From contig OX327702.1 in the NCBI GenBank assembly GCA_946807835.1, positions 2,914,001 through 2,978,000 of the forward strand: a stretch of 64,000 bases of DNA, written 5' to 3'. Numbering within the stretch: the stretch's first letter is position 1; every line of letters begins with the position of its first letter. Made by a program: the position numbers and the translations under genes. The notes beneath the pieces are model-generated. The model was not told the origin of the DNA. It saw only the letters and a list, made by a program, of their open reading frames with translations, and did not search any database. Below are positions 11,658 through 24,400 of this stretch, one piece after another. Origin of the DNA: Ailanthus altissimus. Taxonomy: Eukaryota > Streptophyta > Magnoliopsida > Sapindales > Simaroubaceae.

Positions 11658-14600
11658 TCACTTGATCACAGGCTTCTGTCGTGTCCTGGAAAATTGTATG
11701 TCCCCATTAAGAACAGAACCGATAAATCTCACAACTTCTTCTGTGGTCACTTCGCCAACAAATGCTGCAAACTTCCCCTTCTTAGGTTTGTAGGCTACCA
11801 AGAACTTATCCAATGATTTGAATCCTGATTTGTCAAAGGCGCTTATGAATGATGACTGCTTGGTAGCATCTAAGAGCGCATAAGATATGGAACTTCTAGA
11901 GCCAAGGCCTGAATACTGTTGCCTAGATAGTGGTTTCTGAGAGATCTGTAAGCGCAAAACATGCAATAAATGAGAAAAGTAAGCCCTCAATCAAATTTCA
12001 GATTTTAAATCGAGGCAAAGGATGAAAATTTCTAAGAATAGTTATCCAAGAAGGACAACATTCAAGTGGGATACAGTCACAGTTAAAGCGATGCACTATC
12101 TATCAGATAATTACTAAGTTAATGAAAAATTAAAATTATAAATCAAATATCAAAATCTTAAGCTGGCAGACAAGGATGTAAATTTCTAAGAACATTCATT
12201 CAAAGAAAGCAACATGAACAGTTAAATTGGCGCCTTACAATAGTTAAAAGAACAAAATACACAAAAATAAACCTCACCTCACCCCCACCACCAAAAATTT
12301 ATTTTGTTTTCTTTAACACATAATACACTAAGAGATCTCGCCAATTACACCTAGTTAAGAAATAGATGTAACTTTTTTTTCTTTTGAAAGGAAGAAATGG
12401 ATGTGTTTTTGCTAATCAAGAAGTTCTATGGTTTTTCTAGTTTCAGTTACCAAAGCCAGTGCTACAATTGGACTCTTACCAATTCCAAAACATCCACCCT
12501 CGTGTAATTGAAAAAATAAAAGCTATTTCATTACTATCAGGTTGCAAAAACAAGTATTCTTGACGCTTAATAACCATGACTATCTTCCATGTTCTCCAGA
12601 TTTAATTACAACAATAAATCTGCTTCCTATTTCCAAACTTTTAAAAAAATTGACGTACTCAAGAAGATATTACTTACATCTAAAATAACGGATTCCAGCT
12701 TCTCCCTTGCTCTGGAAGACCGGAAAGCACCTATAATGCAAACAGGAGTTGCCTCCCCACATAAAGTATCAAAGTTAGAGCCCACCAACAAAGGTATCTG
12801 CTTCTCTGCTGAATAATTTTCTGCTTTGATAGACTGAGCTGAAGCCTTTTTGTTCTTTTTTTCAAAACTATCAAGTAGCATACTAAGATCATGAATTGAA
12901 GATTTCAAATCTTTCACTGATATCCCTGTTTTTAGGATGTGTTTCTCCCCATTGGACAACCAGCCAACTATAGCTGGAAGGGTATCAACTCCTAACTTCT
13001 TCATTGTTGGATCAGAAACATCATGAACCTACATCATCAAAATCATAGCAATTAGTATATCATTCTTAGGGAATAGAATAACATCAAAGTCATTTCCTTC
13101 TAAGAAACAAGGGATCTGATTCACATTTCTTCTGGCAAGTTGAACCAGTGATTCAGACAGAAGAAAGGAAAACGAAAAGTGAACAGTCAGCCATAGCTTT
13201 CAATAATCATGCTTAAATTTTCCATTTCCTTGTTCTATAAAATTCCATGTTTTTGGCATAACAAGGCCATAATCATTGTTAGCACTTATCTCCCTGGGAA
13301 ACCACCATAACAATAAAGAGTGAACATAGTAAGTGAGCACCATAACATACCTGTGTGTCATAGAAAATTACTCGTTTATGATACAAGCCACTGAGAACAC
13401 GCCAGATGACAGGTGTATCCTTCTTTGTGGAAAGAAGCAACACCCTTGGTAATCTTTCCTCAGTGCCCGAAGGAAACTCAAAATTATTAAGGTTGACCCG
13501 TTTTGAAAATCTAGGCAAGTGATCTTGACAAAAACCTTTTAAATTCTTTGCAATGAAATGCCCATTGTACTCCACCAAAGAACCCTTGTCACCTGCTTTG
13601 TATGAATACACAAATATCCTAGGATATCTGAGGTTATGTACACCAACTTCCTTACAGAGAGAAGATTCAGTTTCACAATTTATGCTTCCAACCTGTCACA
13701 GCAAAAGGATTTTAATATTTACAATGACTAACAGAAGATAAATAGAAAGATCACGTCCAGATGTAGCAGTGGTCAAGTACCTGTAACGCTCCTTCCAGTG
13801 AGCTTGCAGCTTCCTCGATAAATTCATAATAGTTGTCCATGTTCAAGGATGGTGAATAAAATAACAAAAGCCAAGTCATGCCTCGGTCAGCTATTTGTTT
13901 CTTGAAGACCTGTGAATTTATGGCCTTGGTGCTCCCGGTGGAACTCCTGGATCGAGACTGAGACCCAGTTGTACCATCAAAACCACTAAACTGCTGCCCA
14001 CCATTAAAATTACCCCCAAAAAAGTCGGAGAAGATATCATCTACACCAAAACCAAATGAACTCGAACCACTGGGGCCCCCAAACATAAAAGAGAAAGATT
14101 GGGAACCTCCCTGCCCATCCATATTCTGCCATTCACCAGGTCTGGAGGTAAACCGACTTTGACCTGGTCCTCCACCTGTGAAATATGTATATCCACCATG
14201 ATCCCCAGGGTAGCCAGCGTCAAATCCAGGACTGCCCTTCTCATCCCCATACAAATCATAGTTTTTCCTCTTCTCTTCATCAGGTAAAATATCATATGCT
14301 GATGAAACACACAAATAAATCAACATTTTTTTATACAGTGAAGAATTAGTTAACAAGGAAAAAAAAAACTAAAAAAGAACTACAATAAATTATTAATTTC
14401 TCTTCATCTGATGATTGATTACATGGCTGAAAGTTGGTTGTTTCACCTTTATGAATTTGGATATTAAGAAATCTGCATCTAGGAAAAAAGCAAAAGAGAA
14501 AATTGCAGTACCATTGTTAATCTCAGCAAATTTCTCCTGAGCACCATTGTTTCTGTTCTTGTCCGGGTGATACTGAAGAGAGAGCCTACAAGAGATACTC

Positions 14601-15893
14601 AATAAGGCATGAGTAAGAAGAAAGCACAAGCAAGTTTCAGCGGTGTTTTTGTATTTACTATTTTCTACTGTGTTTTTGTGTGCATTCCCTATCATGTCCA
14701 GGAGCACGATTGCTTCTAAATAGATGTCCATCCATCTTGGAAATTCAGGACCTATATGGCCTTAGGTCAAATCAAACATATTTCTGATGATATAGAGCAA
14801 AAAGTGGGGAAAAAAAAAAAGATATATATTAACCTACACCAATGGCAGTCACATGCAGTTTAATCAATGTTGCACATCAACAAACACTATTTAAAACGAC
14901 ACATCATGTGTATTAGCTGAGCAATGCCAATGAACTCAGAACAGCACTAGACAGGTGACACACATCATTACGTTTATACACCAGCATGAAATAATAAAAA
15001 GAAAAGCCATTCTCTAAGGCCTGAATTGGCCTTTATGTGAGGCCTGCAGCAAGGCTCCAATCAGCGACAAAAGCAATAATTTCATTGCCCTACTCCATCA
15101 ATGCTAATTCTAATCAATATGTCAATCATCCATTACACATTTCGAGTAAATTCTTTTCTTATGCATGCCATGATAAAGAGTTCAACACGAAAGAATTTGG
15201 ATTTCAAAATATCAAATGCATCGAGGACAGCATAAAAAATTCTCAACTTTCATAGCAAGCAATAAGGGCTTAAAGGACATACTTGTGGAAAGCTTTTTGA
15301 ATCTCACGTTGGCTCGCATTTCGCTCAATACCAAGAACCTGATAATATATAGAATCGTAAGTAAGCTATCCAATGAAACGAAAATTATTTACTAAACAAT
15401 GCGATATATTTGAATAGAGAACACCCAAAAAATAATAATATTCATCAATTTCGTATTTAATTTCCCCATGTTTAATTTTCTAATTTAACACAGAAGTAGA
15501 CATTTCAAATTAATTGCCAATTCTATAGCAAATTCATGTTGCTACTGCCAAATTTTCACTGAAGCAACTCACACGACATCAGCAACCGACATTGGCTCTA
15601 ATTGAACTATTGAAGTGTCATTATTATTATTTAAAAATAAAATAAAAATAAAAATCAAGGAATGCCGGCCAGCTTGGCCTTCATCAAGTCGTTTAATTTG
15701 CAATATTGCAAAATTCAACAATCCCTAACGCATAACAGAACTAAATAAAATTCAACAATTATTCCCATTAAAGAAGCTTAAACTGCCCATGACAAAGCAA
15801 ATTTACCTTGTACGGGTCGATCGTTTTGGCATTCGCGCTCAGGATCAACAACGTTGAAAATAGAAAAATCATTAGAGTGGAGCGGATATTCAT
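11658..15893 (-). CDS. TMS1: ER-luminal J-domain co-chaperone with thioredoxin-like domain (ERdj3A/TMS1 type)
   Basis: Seven exons with GT-AG introns (transcript order): 15807-15893, 15283-15338, 14512-14585, 13781-14298, 13351-13692, 12678-13028, 11658-11945. They total 1716 bases, or 571 residues, about the length I recall for Arabidopsis TMS1/ERdj3A. Residues 1-22 form a signal peptide ending in SANA. The J domain spans about 25-92 with HPD at 54-56. A Gly/Phe/Ser-rich stretch follows (about 93-190), then a thioredoxin-like region starting near MTWLLLFYSPS, where the usual CxxC is absent, so no redox activity is expected. No KDEL-type tail is seen. Family role: J-proteins stimulate ER Hsp70 (BiP); the Arabidopsis gene is required for pollen-tube growth at high temperature. 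The start is the only ATG giving signal peptide plus J domain. The gene is divergent from the importin-11 gene. Identity is by recall of the family, not by search. Confidence 0.93.
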
Positions 15894-16014
15894 CTTTCAA
15901 ACCGGAAATTTGATTTATGTTCTTGAGGACTTAAACGGAGTAAAATACTGTCGTCTTAAGAGCAAAAGAGAAAAATAGGTCGTGACGAGGGAGTTCGAAA
16001 TTGAAGGATGCCTC

Positions 16015-16022
16015 TATTTATA
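16015..16022 (-). promoter_or_regulatory. TATA box of the TMS1 gene
   Basis: TATAAATA on the minus strand, about 125 bases upstream of the start codon, a suitable distance for a short leader. The inferred leader contains no upstream ATG. Confidence 0.7.
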
Positions 16023-16070
16023 GGTTCGCGGGATGAGAAAGCCAGACGCTTCGCGTACCTCAGTCCGTTG

Positions 16071-16080
16071 GATGACGTGG
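16071..16080 (-). promoter_or_regulatory. Unfolded-protein-response element upstream of TMS1
   Basis: The plus strand reads GATGACGTGG (minus strand CCACGTCATC), which contains the UPRE core TGACGTGG known to be bound by ER-stress bZIP factors (bZIP28/bZIP60). It lies about 50 bases upstream of the TATA box. A CCAAT at 16109-16113 gives, on the minus strand, ATTGGTCCGTAGG, a near match to ERSE-II (ATTGG-N-CCACG) with its CACG damaged. ER-stress control of this gene is an inference from the motif. Confidence 0.65.
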
Positions 16081-16139
16081 CATCTCAAGGTAATCCCACA
16101 CCTACGGACCAATAGGATTTTAGTAAACGATTGACTAAA

Positions 16140-18554
16140 ATTGTTCTACCATACCAAAAGTTTTTAATAGTATTAATACTAAATTAGTTATATTCGTTAA
16201 ATTTAATTTTTTAGTTTAATTTAACTATTTAAATTAATTTTAGTATTATATTGAAACTATAATTTCAAAATTGAACCAATTGTTTGAATTAAATATTAAT
16301 TCAAGAAAGGCATCACCGTTCACGCGCTCTGCTTTGCACGCTCTTGTTGCTTGCTCTAATCTAGTGTAGGCTATGAATTGGACTAGAGCTGACCCGTTGC
16401 TCATTGACATACTCTATTAAACTGAGCGTACATTTTTGGATCACGTTGTTAAAGGCCCAAAATTTCCTTCATTCACAATTTTTTTTTTTGAATAATCAAT
16501 TTATTGGAATCATTTTTTTTAAACTTTTTTTTAAATTTTTATAGTCAAATTATTAAAAAAAATAAACACAATTACTATTTTTATTATTTTAACAGTACCA
16601 CTATAATAAACAATATCTGCGACTCCAACAAATTAGCTATTTATGAAAAATTCCCTTTCATCATTTGATACAGATTTTTTTTTCTTTTTTTTTTTAATTT
16701 TATATAGAGTTAATTGAGCCTAAAATACACAACAATTGATTGTCCTCTTTCATCTATAAATTTCGTTTCTTTATATAGAGAAAGTATAAATTTATCTTTT
16801 TTAACATAAATAATATTCGATCTATAATTATATACTTGATTGCAAATGATTTGATTAATAATTTAATTATCTTTTGCAGGTGTCAGTTAATTTAAATGGT
16901 AAAATCTCGAGGTAAAATAAGAAGTTAAAATTTCAAACTTCACTTACGTTGAGATGAGAAGAAATTTAATTTTATATTTGATATAATTATTTATTAAAAG
17001 AAAAAATACACTATCTTCACAAAAAAAAATATTGTAATTTCTATTACAGTAATAAATAAATATTCAAAAAAAAGAAAAAAAATTTGATGTAATATTTATT
17101 TTTATAAAAAACGGTGTTTTTGCAAAAATATAATTTCCATTATACTAATATATAAATTTTAAAAAAAAATTAGTTTCACACAACAAACTCCTAATTCATT
17201 TATGAACTAAAAGAATTCTTTCAATGCACTTAAAGACTTACTCTAATGGTAATTTTTGTGCACTTTTTTTCTTAAATAAAAGTTTAAACTTTAAAAATAT
17301 TAAAAAGGGGTAAATTTTCCTTATATTTTGTGAAAATTTCATTGTTTGTATTATTTTTAATGATTCTAACTGCAATCTGATATAAATATTAATAGCGAAT
17401 CGATGTTATATTAATTGTGTAATCTAATTGTTATAATGATTGATGTAATTAATATCAATTGAAAAATACATTTAAAAAAAAATGTAATATTGAAAGCCTT
17501 TTAAAAATCTATGTCGTTAAAAGTAAGGGTAGTGAAAGTCAAGTTCGATTTGGTCATCTAAAACCGAATCAACCTAGGCAAAGACAAACCAATCAAGATC
17601 AAATGTAAGTTAAGTATTAAACAAACCTTTGTTGCTCTGAAAGTTGAATTGATTAGATGGACTTAAAAAAAAATGCGAATTAAAGATAACAAATTGCACT
17701 AAAACTCGAATTTGAACCTATTCGGTTTAGTCTAAACAACCTTTATTAATTATAATTAAAATAAATTTTTTATATTTATTAAGAAAAACTCACATCTACA
17801 GCTTATTAAAATTAACACTTCGTCATTTCTTTAAAAAAAAAATAACTTATAAAAAATGCCCTTGTTTCATTTTATAATTTATACCATATTGGATTTTAAT
17901 TTTTCATATATTTTAAAAAATAAACAATTGAGATTAAATACTTGTGATAATAAGGATTGGAATCTTGACAATGTTTATAATAATTTTCATTTAACAATTT
18001 TAGTTCTTCAATTATTAAGAGGCAATATTAGTTGATATTTGAGTTGCAATTAATACTTGTAATTGATATTTGAGTTGTAATTAATATGTGATAAAAAAAA
18101 TTTAAATTGAGATTAAATACTTGTGATAATAAAAAAAATTAATATTACATACATAAACTCCCTGCACAAATTATTTTATACAAATTAAAGTAGCATTTAA
18201 ATATTAGCTCATATTTATTTTAATTTATATGATTGACTTTCGTGCTCCATTAAACTAATATTTGCATAACATTAAACTAATATTTGTATAACCTATTAGT
18301 TTGTATAACAAAATTTGTATATATAATATTATCTTTTAAAAAAGTCAGCTGAAAAAGTAATTATATAATTTTTATTAAAATTAAGTTTGACAATTGATAA
18401 TTTAAAAATATTTATTTGAAATAAATTATTAATATAAGCTCTAAAAGTTTTATTAACATAAACTTACCAAATGGACCCCGACACTACTTTGATAGAAGAT
18501 ATTTGTTCCGTTCAGTGTCCACATCTCAAGCTCATGGGAATTTAGGGTTATAAC
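16140..18554. other. AT-rich intergenic DNA
   Basis: I see no gene. A direct repeat of about 26 bases (TTGAGATTAAATACTTGTGA plus TAATAA) occurs near 17929 and 18104, with smaller repeats of TTGATATTTGAGTTG between them, so a local duplication happened here. Confidence 0.55.
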
Positions 18555-20024
18555 ACTGCTATCCCCTAAGGTTTACATAAATTATATTTAATAGCAACTT
18601 TGGTCTTAATTATATTATCACTTCCTTTGCTTAATGTGAAAGCCGAAAATACTCTCATGTTTATATTTCTTTTATGAAAAATTATATATTTATTTTAAAA
18701 TTTTTACTTAATTTTATCCTCCAAATTTTAAAAAATTAATTTTATTTCAATTTATTAATAAAATTTTATTTGTTTTGACAAAAAAACTAATTTTTATGTG
18801 TAATGATATTTTTGCCTTTTATGCGTTGATGGAAGCTATTGAGTGAGATGTAATTTGACATATACTATGTCTTGCCGTATTCACGTATTAATCCTATATT
18901 AGCCTATAAAAAATTTATTAATTTTATTGAATGTAAAAATTAAAATAAATTTTGTTTATAATTTTGTTACGTTATTATTCAATTTAATTTTGAACATGTA
19001 GCACAATCTCATTATTTTATTTAATAAAATTTAATTAAATAAAATAATTTATATTTAATTCTTGTATTAAATAAAATAGTTCTTCCTTTCTCTTTTTTCC
19101 CCAATCGCAAATTTTTAAATGAAATATTTATTAATAAATAAAAAAATTATTTAAAAAATAATTTAAATATAAGAAAGCATCTACTACCATCACTATGAAC
19201 GACCAACAGTCAAACTCCAACAATAAAAAAGATTAAAATTTATGGCATTATACTATATAATAGTAGAGTTATTAAAAAAAAACTAAAAAGAAGTCAAATA
19301 TGGTGGAGAAAGGAAGCGACCATTGCCACCTCCCATCAAATGGTGGGGATGTTGATCTGTTTAATGGTAGTGGTGGATTTAATAGGAGCAGTAATGGTCG
19401 TCACCCTTTCCATTATATTTGGCCTCCTTTTATTTTTTATATTAAAAATAATTTTGTCATTGTGTATATTAAGAAAAATAAAATCAAATGATATAAATTT
19501 TGATCATTAGAGTCCAACTGCCAATGGCAGTCAATCACATTACTCATTGGGGACAGTAATAGAGGCTTTTTTAAATTTTTTATTAGTTAATTTAATTATA
19601 AATAAATCATCAATAATAAATATTAAAATTTAAACTTATAAAAATACGTTGTGTATGTTTATTATTTTATTAATGGTCAATCCATTATTGACACGTGAAT
19701 ATAACAAGTTGCATGTAATATTTGCATCTTACACTATTAACTCACTTTAAATTTTTATGTTGAGTTCCAATTTTACTCTTCTACCATAAAATTAAATGAA
19801 ACTTTATTAATAGGTTAGGATAAAAATAACCTTTTAAAAAAATTTGGAAAAAAATTAAAAATTAAGTCAAATTTTTTGAATAAAAATATCCCTTTTCCTT
19901 CTTTCATCATTAAAATATGAGAGTATTTTTATTATTCAAATTAGATAAATGGGGTAACAGTATAGTTAAGACCAAAGCTACTATTTAAGTATAATTTATG
20001 ATAATTTAAGAAGAGTAATTTGTG
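18555..20024. mobile_element. Long-inverted-repeat, MULE-like non-autonomous element
   Basis: About 1.47 kb whose halves are diverged inverted copies almost to the centre. Landmarks read in the same sense from each end are: CATAAATTAT, AACTTTGGTCTTAA against AGCTTTGGTCTTAA, AAAATACTCTCAT in both, and near the centre CAAATATGGTGGA against CAAATATAATGGA with GCGACCATT against ACGACCATT. The ends (TATCCCCTAAGGTTT near 18560 and its counterpart) resemble those of plant long-TIR MULEs. No transposase is encoded; the 63-residue open frame at 19300-19491 lies in the palindrome and is not a gene. Target duplication not found. Its central words resemble those of the element at 3452-4098. Confidence 0.65.
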
Positions 20025-20574
20025 TCATGTTAATATAGAGTATTAATAAGTTTTTATTGTATTCGTATATGATTCATTTATTAAATAAATAAAATACTCA
20101 ACACAAATTTAGTTCGTTTAGTATTTGAATTAGATGACATGACTAGTTTAGATACGTTTAAATAAGTGAATTAAATTCAATTCATTTATATAATTATATA
20201 CGATTCGATTCGTTTACGATTATATTTTAAACGAATAATAATACTTAATTAAATTTGTTTACATAAAATATTCCATTTATTTATTAAACATGTTTTTTTT
20301 AAACAAATAAATACAAATATAATTTACTTATTAAACACGATTTAAAAAAATTAACAAATAATAAATTTTAAAAATATATTTAACACAATTACTAAACGAA
20401 TAACACGTATTTTATTTATTTATTAATCGTATTAATTTTTTTATCTATATTAACTTAAAATATATTAAATTCTTATAAAATAATCGTATCATTACTATAT
20501 TATCACCTCTGTTAATAATCATCAGCTGAGTGTCATAGACTGTTTTCGAACTGTGCGGCCTTAGACGCGTTGCA
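20025..20574. other. AT-rich DNA with decayed repeat words
   Basis: Recurrent words such as ACGATTCGATTCGTTTACG, AAACGAATAA and AACACGATTT suggest a very decayed dispersed repeat, but I cannot set borders or a class. Confidence 0.35.
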
Positions 20575-20942
20575 TGTTAAGCAACCGAGAAAACCACACA
20601 AAGAGAAGAAAAATAAGCACACTAAGTGTTTGCACGAATCTCTCTATATTGCTAAAGAGAACACAAAACTATGAGATGAATTATACAAGTGAAGGTCTCC
20701 CCTTTATATAGTAGCAGCCCTATACAATCGACAATTGAGATCTAAATGATCTAACGGTGTACATACAAGATGGAGAATTATGCTCTAGAATATTCTTAGA
20801 TGCCATTCTACTTTTTATGGAATTCTAATTAAGGTGAACTACCCTAAAAAATCACGGGCCCAGCCCGGTTCTCCATCCAAATAGCGGACCTTCTAGAAGC
20901 TTCAGTCCACATAGCGTTCTATGTTCCAAGAGGCTTTCAGCA
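20575..20942 (-). mobile_element. Candidate solo LTR with heat-shock-element motifs
   Basis: The 368-base segment begins TGTTAAGCAACC and ends GGCTTTCAGCA on the plus strand (TG...CA). Read on the minus strand it has an LTR-like order: two heat-shock-element palindromes (TTCTAGAA at 20891-20898 and GAATATTC at 20788-20795), then a TATATAAAGG box (about 20701-20710), then a transcribed-looking region. Composition differs from the AT-rich surroundings. No clear 5-bp target duplication is present, so the borders and class (Ty1/copia-like is my guess) are uncertain. Confidence 0.45.
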
Positions 20943-21225
20943 TGCCTAGTCACGCATCAAATATTAAAAAAAAATACTTGAGAGCACTTTGAGCATGACA
21001 CGAAGCTTAGTTGAACTCTCGGTCGACTTTTTTAAGTACAGATGTCGTATAGAAGAGGATCGTCCGAAAAATTCCAATTACAGATCATTATTTCCATTTA
21101 AAAAAAAAATGATTCCATTTGATTTTGCTTAAGATCGCGTACACACTGTAAAGAAGCCTAGACCCATTCGCACGCAATAAAGTTCCTAAAAAATGCTTCT
21201 AAGCTAGTAGAGAAACACCACCATG

Positions 21226-21233
21226 TATAAATA
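21226..21233 (+). promoter_or_regulatory. TATA box of the importin-11 gene
   Basis: TATAAATA about 240 bases upstream of the main start codon, preceding a pyrimidine-rich leader. It is the best TATA candidate in this interval. Confidence 0.55.
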
Positions 21234-21344
21234 ATGGCAGACAAAACCCAAAGCCAGGACCATCTTCTTCCATTCCAATTTTTATTTTCCCCAGCAAAAA
21301 TCGCAATCATAACAAACTCCTAACACAAGCAAAGCTTAAGATTC

Positions 21345-21410
21345 ATGCAATCTCTCCTCATAAATATCATTCTCATTTGCTCACGACGACTCAACGATCC
21401 AACTCACTAA
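21345..21410 (+). promoter_or_regulatory. Upstream open reading frame in importin-11 leader
   Basis: ATG at 21345 opens a 21-codon frame closed by TAA at 21408-21410, 64 bases before the main ATG. If transcription starts just after the TATA box at 21226 this uORF is in the mRNA and could lower translation of the main frame. This depends on the unmapped transcription start. Confidence 0.5.
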
Positions 21411-21474
21411 CTCGGTCCAACTGGTTATTTTTTCTACTCAGTGAGTGAGAGAGGCGTTTGATAAAACAACAGTT

Positions 21475-24400
21475 ATGGCGCTCTCAGCTTCTGATTTGCC
21501 GGCGCTATACACGCTTCTCGCTAATTCAATGAGCGGCGATGAGAGCATTCGCAAACCGGCGGAAGCAGCGCTCTCTCAGTCCGAAAGTAGACCTGGTTTC
21601 TGCTCTTGCTTAATGGTTGTGCCTTCGATTATTCCATTTCTAGGGTTTTAGTTTAGCGTTTTTATTCGAATTTTTTTTATAATGCTCGTGAAGCTTACTG
21701 TTTTGCTTTAATGCAGGAAGTAATTACGGCGAAGGATTTGGCTTCTCAAGTGGATGTACGATTGATGGCTTCTGTGTACTTCAAAAATAGCATCAATCGT
21801 TATTGGAGGAACAGGCGCGATTCCTCGTAAGACATTTATCATATTTATACTTTCTGGAAGCTTCTCATTTCTGTTTCTATTATTTTTGTAATTGCTATTT
21901 AATTCTCTAATAATGTCTGTTCGTATATTGGTAAGTTGTGATACGAGAATTTATGTTCAGGGGAATAAGCAATGAGGAGAAAATACATTTGAGGCAAAAA
22001 TTGTTGTCTTACTTGAGGGAAGAAAATTATCAGGTCTTGTTTAAGCTTTATTATTCTTACTTCCTTTAAATGCGTGTCTCCATGTCTTATGATTTGGTTG
22101 AGTTATTTGAGTTTAGCTGGCACCTTTGCTAATTTTGTTATTTATGTGTTTTATTTCTTCACAGATAGCTCAAATGCTAGGTGTGCTCATATCCAAAATT
22201 GCTCGCTTTGATTATCCAAGAGAATGGTATACTATTCACTCTGTATTTATTCTATTTAATCTGCATAATCATGATTTATAGTGGCTTAAGTTTATGATAC
22301 TGGGAGAAGAACATGGACAATGAATGAATTGTGCATTGCAATTTGAATCTTGATATTTAATTGATTCTTATTTGATAGTGGTACTGCTCGGTGTTTCTTC
22401 TTCTATTTTTGCTGCCGAACTTGAGTATACATCATAAAATTTATGTTGCTTGTAAATATTTGGCTTTTATTGATTGTCATACATAGAACTGATACATTAT
22501 TGTCCATTTCTTTTGGAATTCCTTCATTAATGTAACTTTTATATGTCAATCCATTGATCTAATGATTTGTTTAGGCCAGAGCTCTTTTCTGCTTTAGCAC
22601 AACAACTTCAAGCAGCAGATGTTCTTACATCCCATAGAATTTTTATGATTCTGTTCCGAACCTTAAAGGAATTGTCCACTAAACGTCTTACTGCAGACCA
22701 GAGGAATTTTGCAGAGGTACATGCCGCTGTACCAACTATTCTATTTTTTTGTTAATCTGTTGTCTTTACCATGCAAACATGATACTCCTTTACTTTGCTC
22801 TTGAAGTTATATTTTGATTTTTTTTTTAATGTTTTTTCGGTTTATGGTTATGGATTCTTCTACATTGGAGGAGGTTCGAAAGAGCGCACATGTTTCACTT
22901 CTCAACATTCTCTATTTTTTATGATTTAGTTATCTATACTTTTTTGCATGTCATAGAAGAATGAAATTTATGATGCTCTTAGGCTGAAGTGCCCTTACAA
23001 GAAATTACTTTGTGAAAGTAACCTGATGATTATCATTGCTTCCCAGTTGGATAGACATTACATTCGATTGTCAAGAGAATTGTGTGTTCAGTTTTTGAGA
23101 TTTGCTTTTGTACCCTCTGTTTGTACAATTAAATGTAGCTTACTTTGAGCGTGAAGTCTTGAATTTTCTGCTACTTATCTATTTTCTATCAAACGGTAAA
23201 AGCCTTCTAATCATAAATTCTCTTTGGCAGATATCGTCACATCTCTTTGATTATAGCTGGCACCTTTGGCAGAGTGATGTGCAGACCATATTACACGGTT
23301 TCTCCATGGGTGCTGCAAGCTACAATGCAAATACTTTGGAGCAGCATCAGGATGAACTTTATCTAACATGTGAGAGATGGTTATTGTGTTTAAAGATAAT
23401 ACGCCAATTAATAATCTCAGGGTTTTCAAGTGATGCAAAATGCATACAGGTAGGATCAAGTTCTACACTTTTCAATTTTTTATTATTATAAAATTGGCAC
23501 ACTTTCTTCTTTACTATTCTTAACTTGTCAGCATTCAAGTGTTTCAGCTTTGTTATTTTTATTTTTCAGGAAGTACAACCAGTGAAGGAGGTCTCTCCCG
23601 TCCTCTTGAATGCCATCCAATCATTTCTTCCCTACTGTGAGATTTCTTACTTGTCCTCTGATTGATGTTATATACTCATATCCACTTGATTGTATGTATT
23701 CATTTTTGTATTGGGATGCCTTCCCAGATCTTGGGCAAGCAGCTAAATTTTAAATGTCACTTTCATAACTGAGCCATATTTTTTACCCTTAAAAAATTTC
23801 AAAAAAAATGGACCTCGTCTTTCCTACTGTGCAACATGTTGACCATTTCATTCTTCACCTCTGATATTCATATACGTTCTTTTAGTGGAGAAAGCTAAAG
23901 CCATTTTAACTATAAATATTTGTTTGCTTACAAATCTAGTTGCAGATAACTTATTCACATGAGTTACCTTCTTCTGCAGATTCTTCTTTTCAGAAGGGAA
24001 ATCCTAAATTTTGGGAATTCATAAAGAGAGCATGTACTAAATTGATGAAAGTTTTGGTTGCAATTCAGGGAAGACATCCTTACACATTTGGTGATAAATG
24101 TGTCCTTCCACCTGTCATGGATTTCTGTTTAAATAAGATAACAAATCCCGAGCCGGACATATGTTCATTTGAGCAATTCCTGATTCAGTGTATGGTACTT
24201 GTGAAATCTGTACTAGAATGTAAAGAATACAAGCCAAGTCTTACGGGGCGGGTGATGGATGAAAATGTGGTTACAATTGAGCAAATGAAGAAAAACATTT
24301 CCAATGTTGTTGGTGGTGTCGTGAATTCCCTTCTGCCTAAAGAACGGATAGTTCTTTTGTGTAACGTATTGATAAGAAGGTAACGATACTCTTACTTCTG

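Noticed and set aside
11610..14287. Plus-strand frames opposite TMS1 exons
   Set aside because: Antisense shadows of exons with strong coding evidence on the minus strand.
21445..21474. N-terminal extension of importin-11 from 21445
   Set aside because: Begins with GTG, not a normal plant nuclear start; ATG at 21475 gives the family N-terminus.
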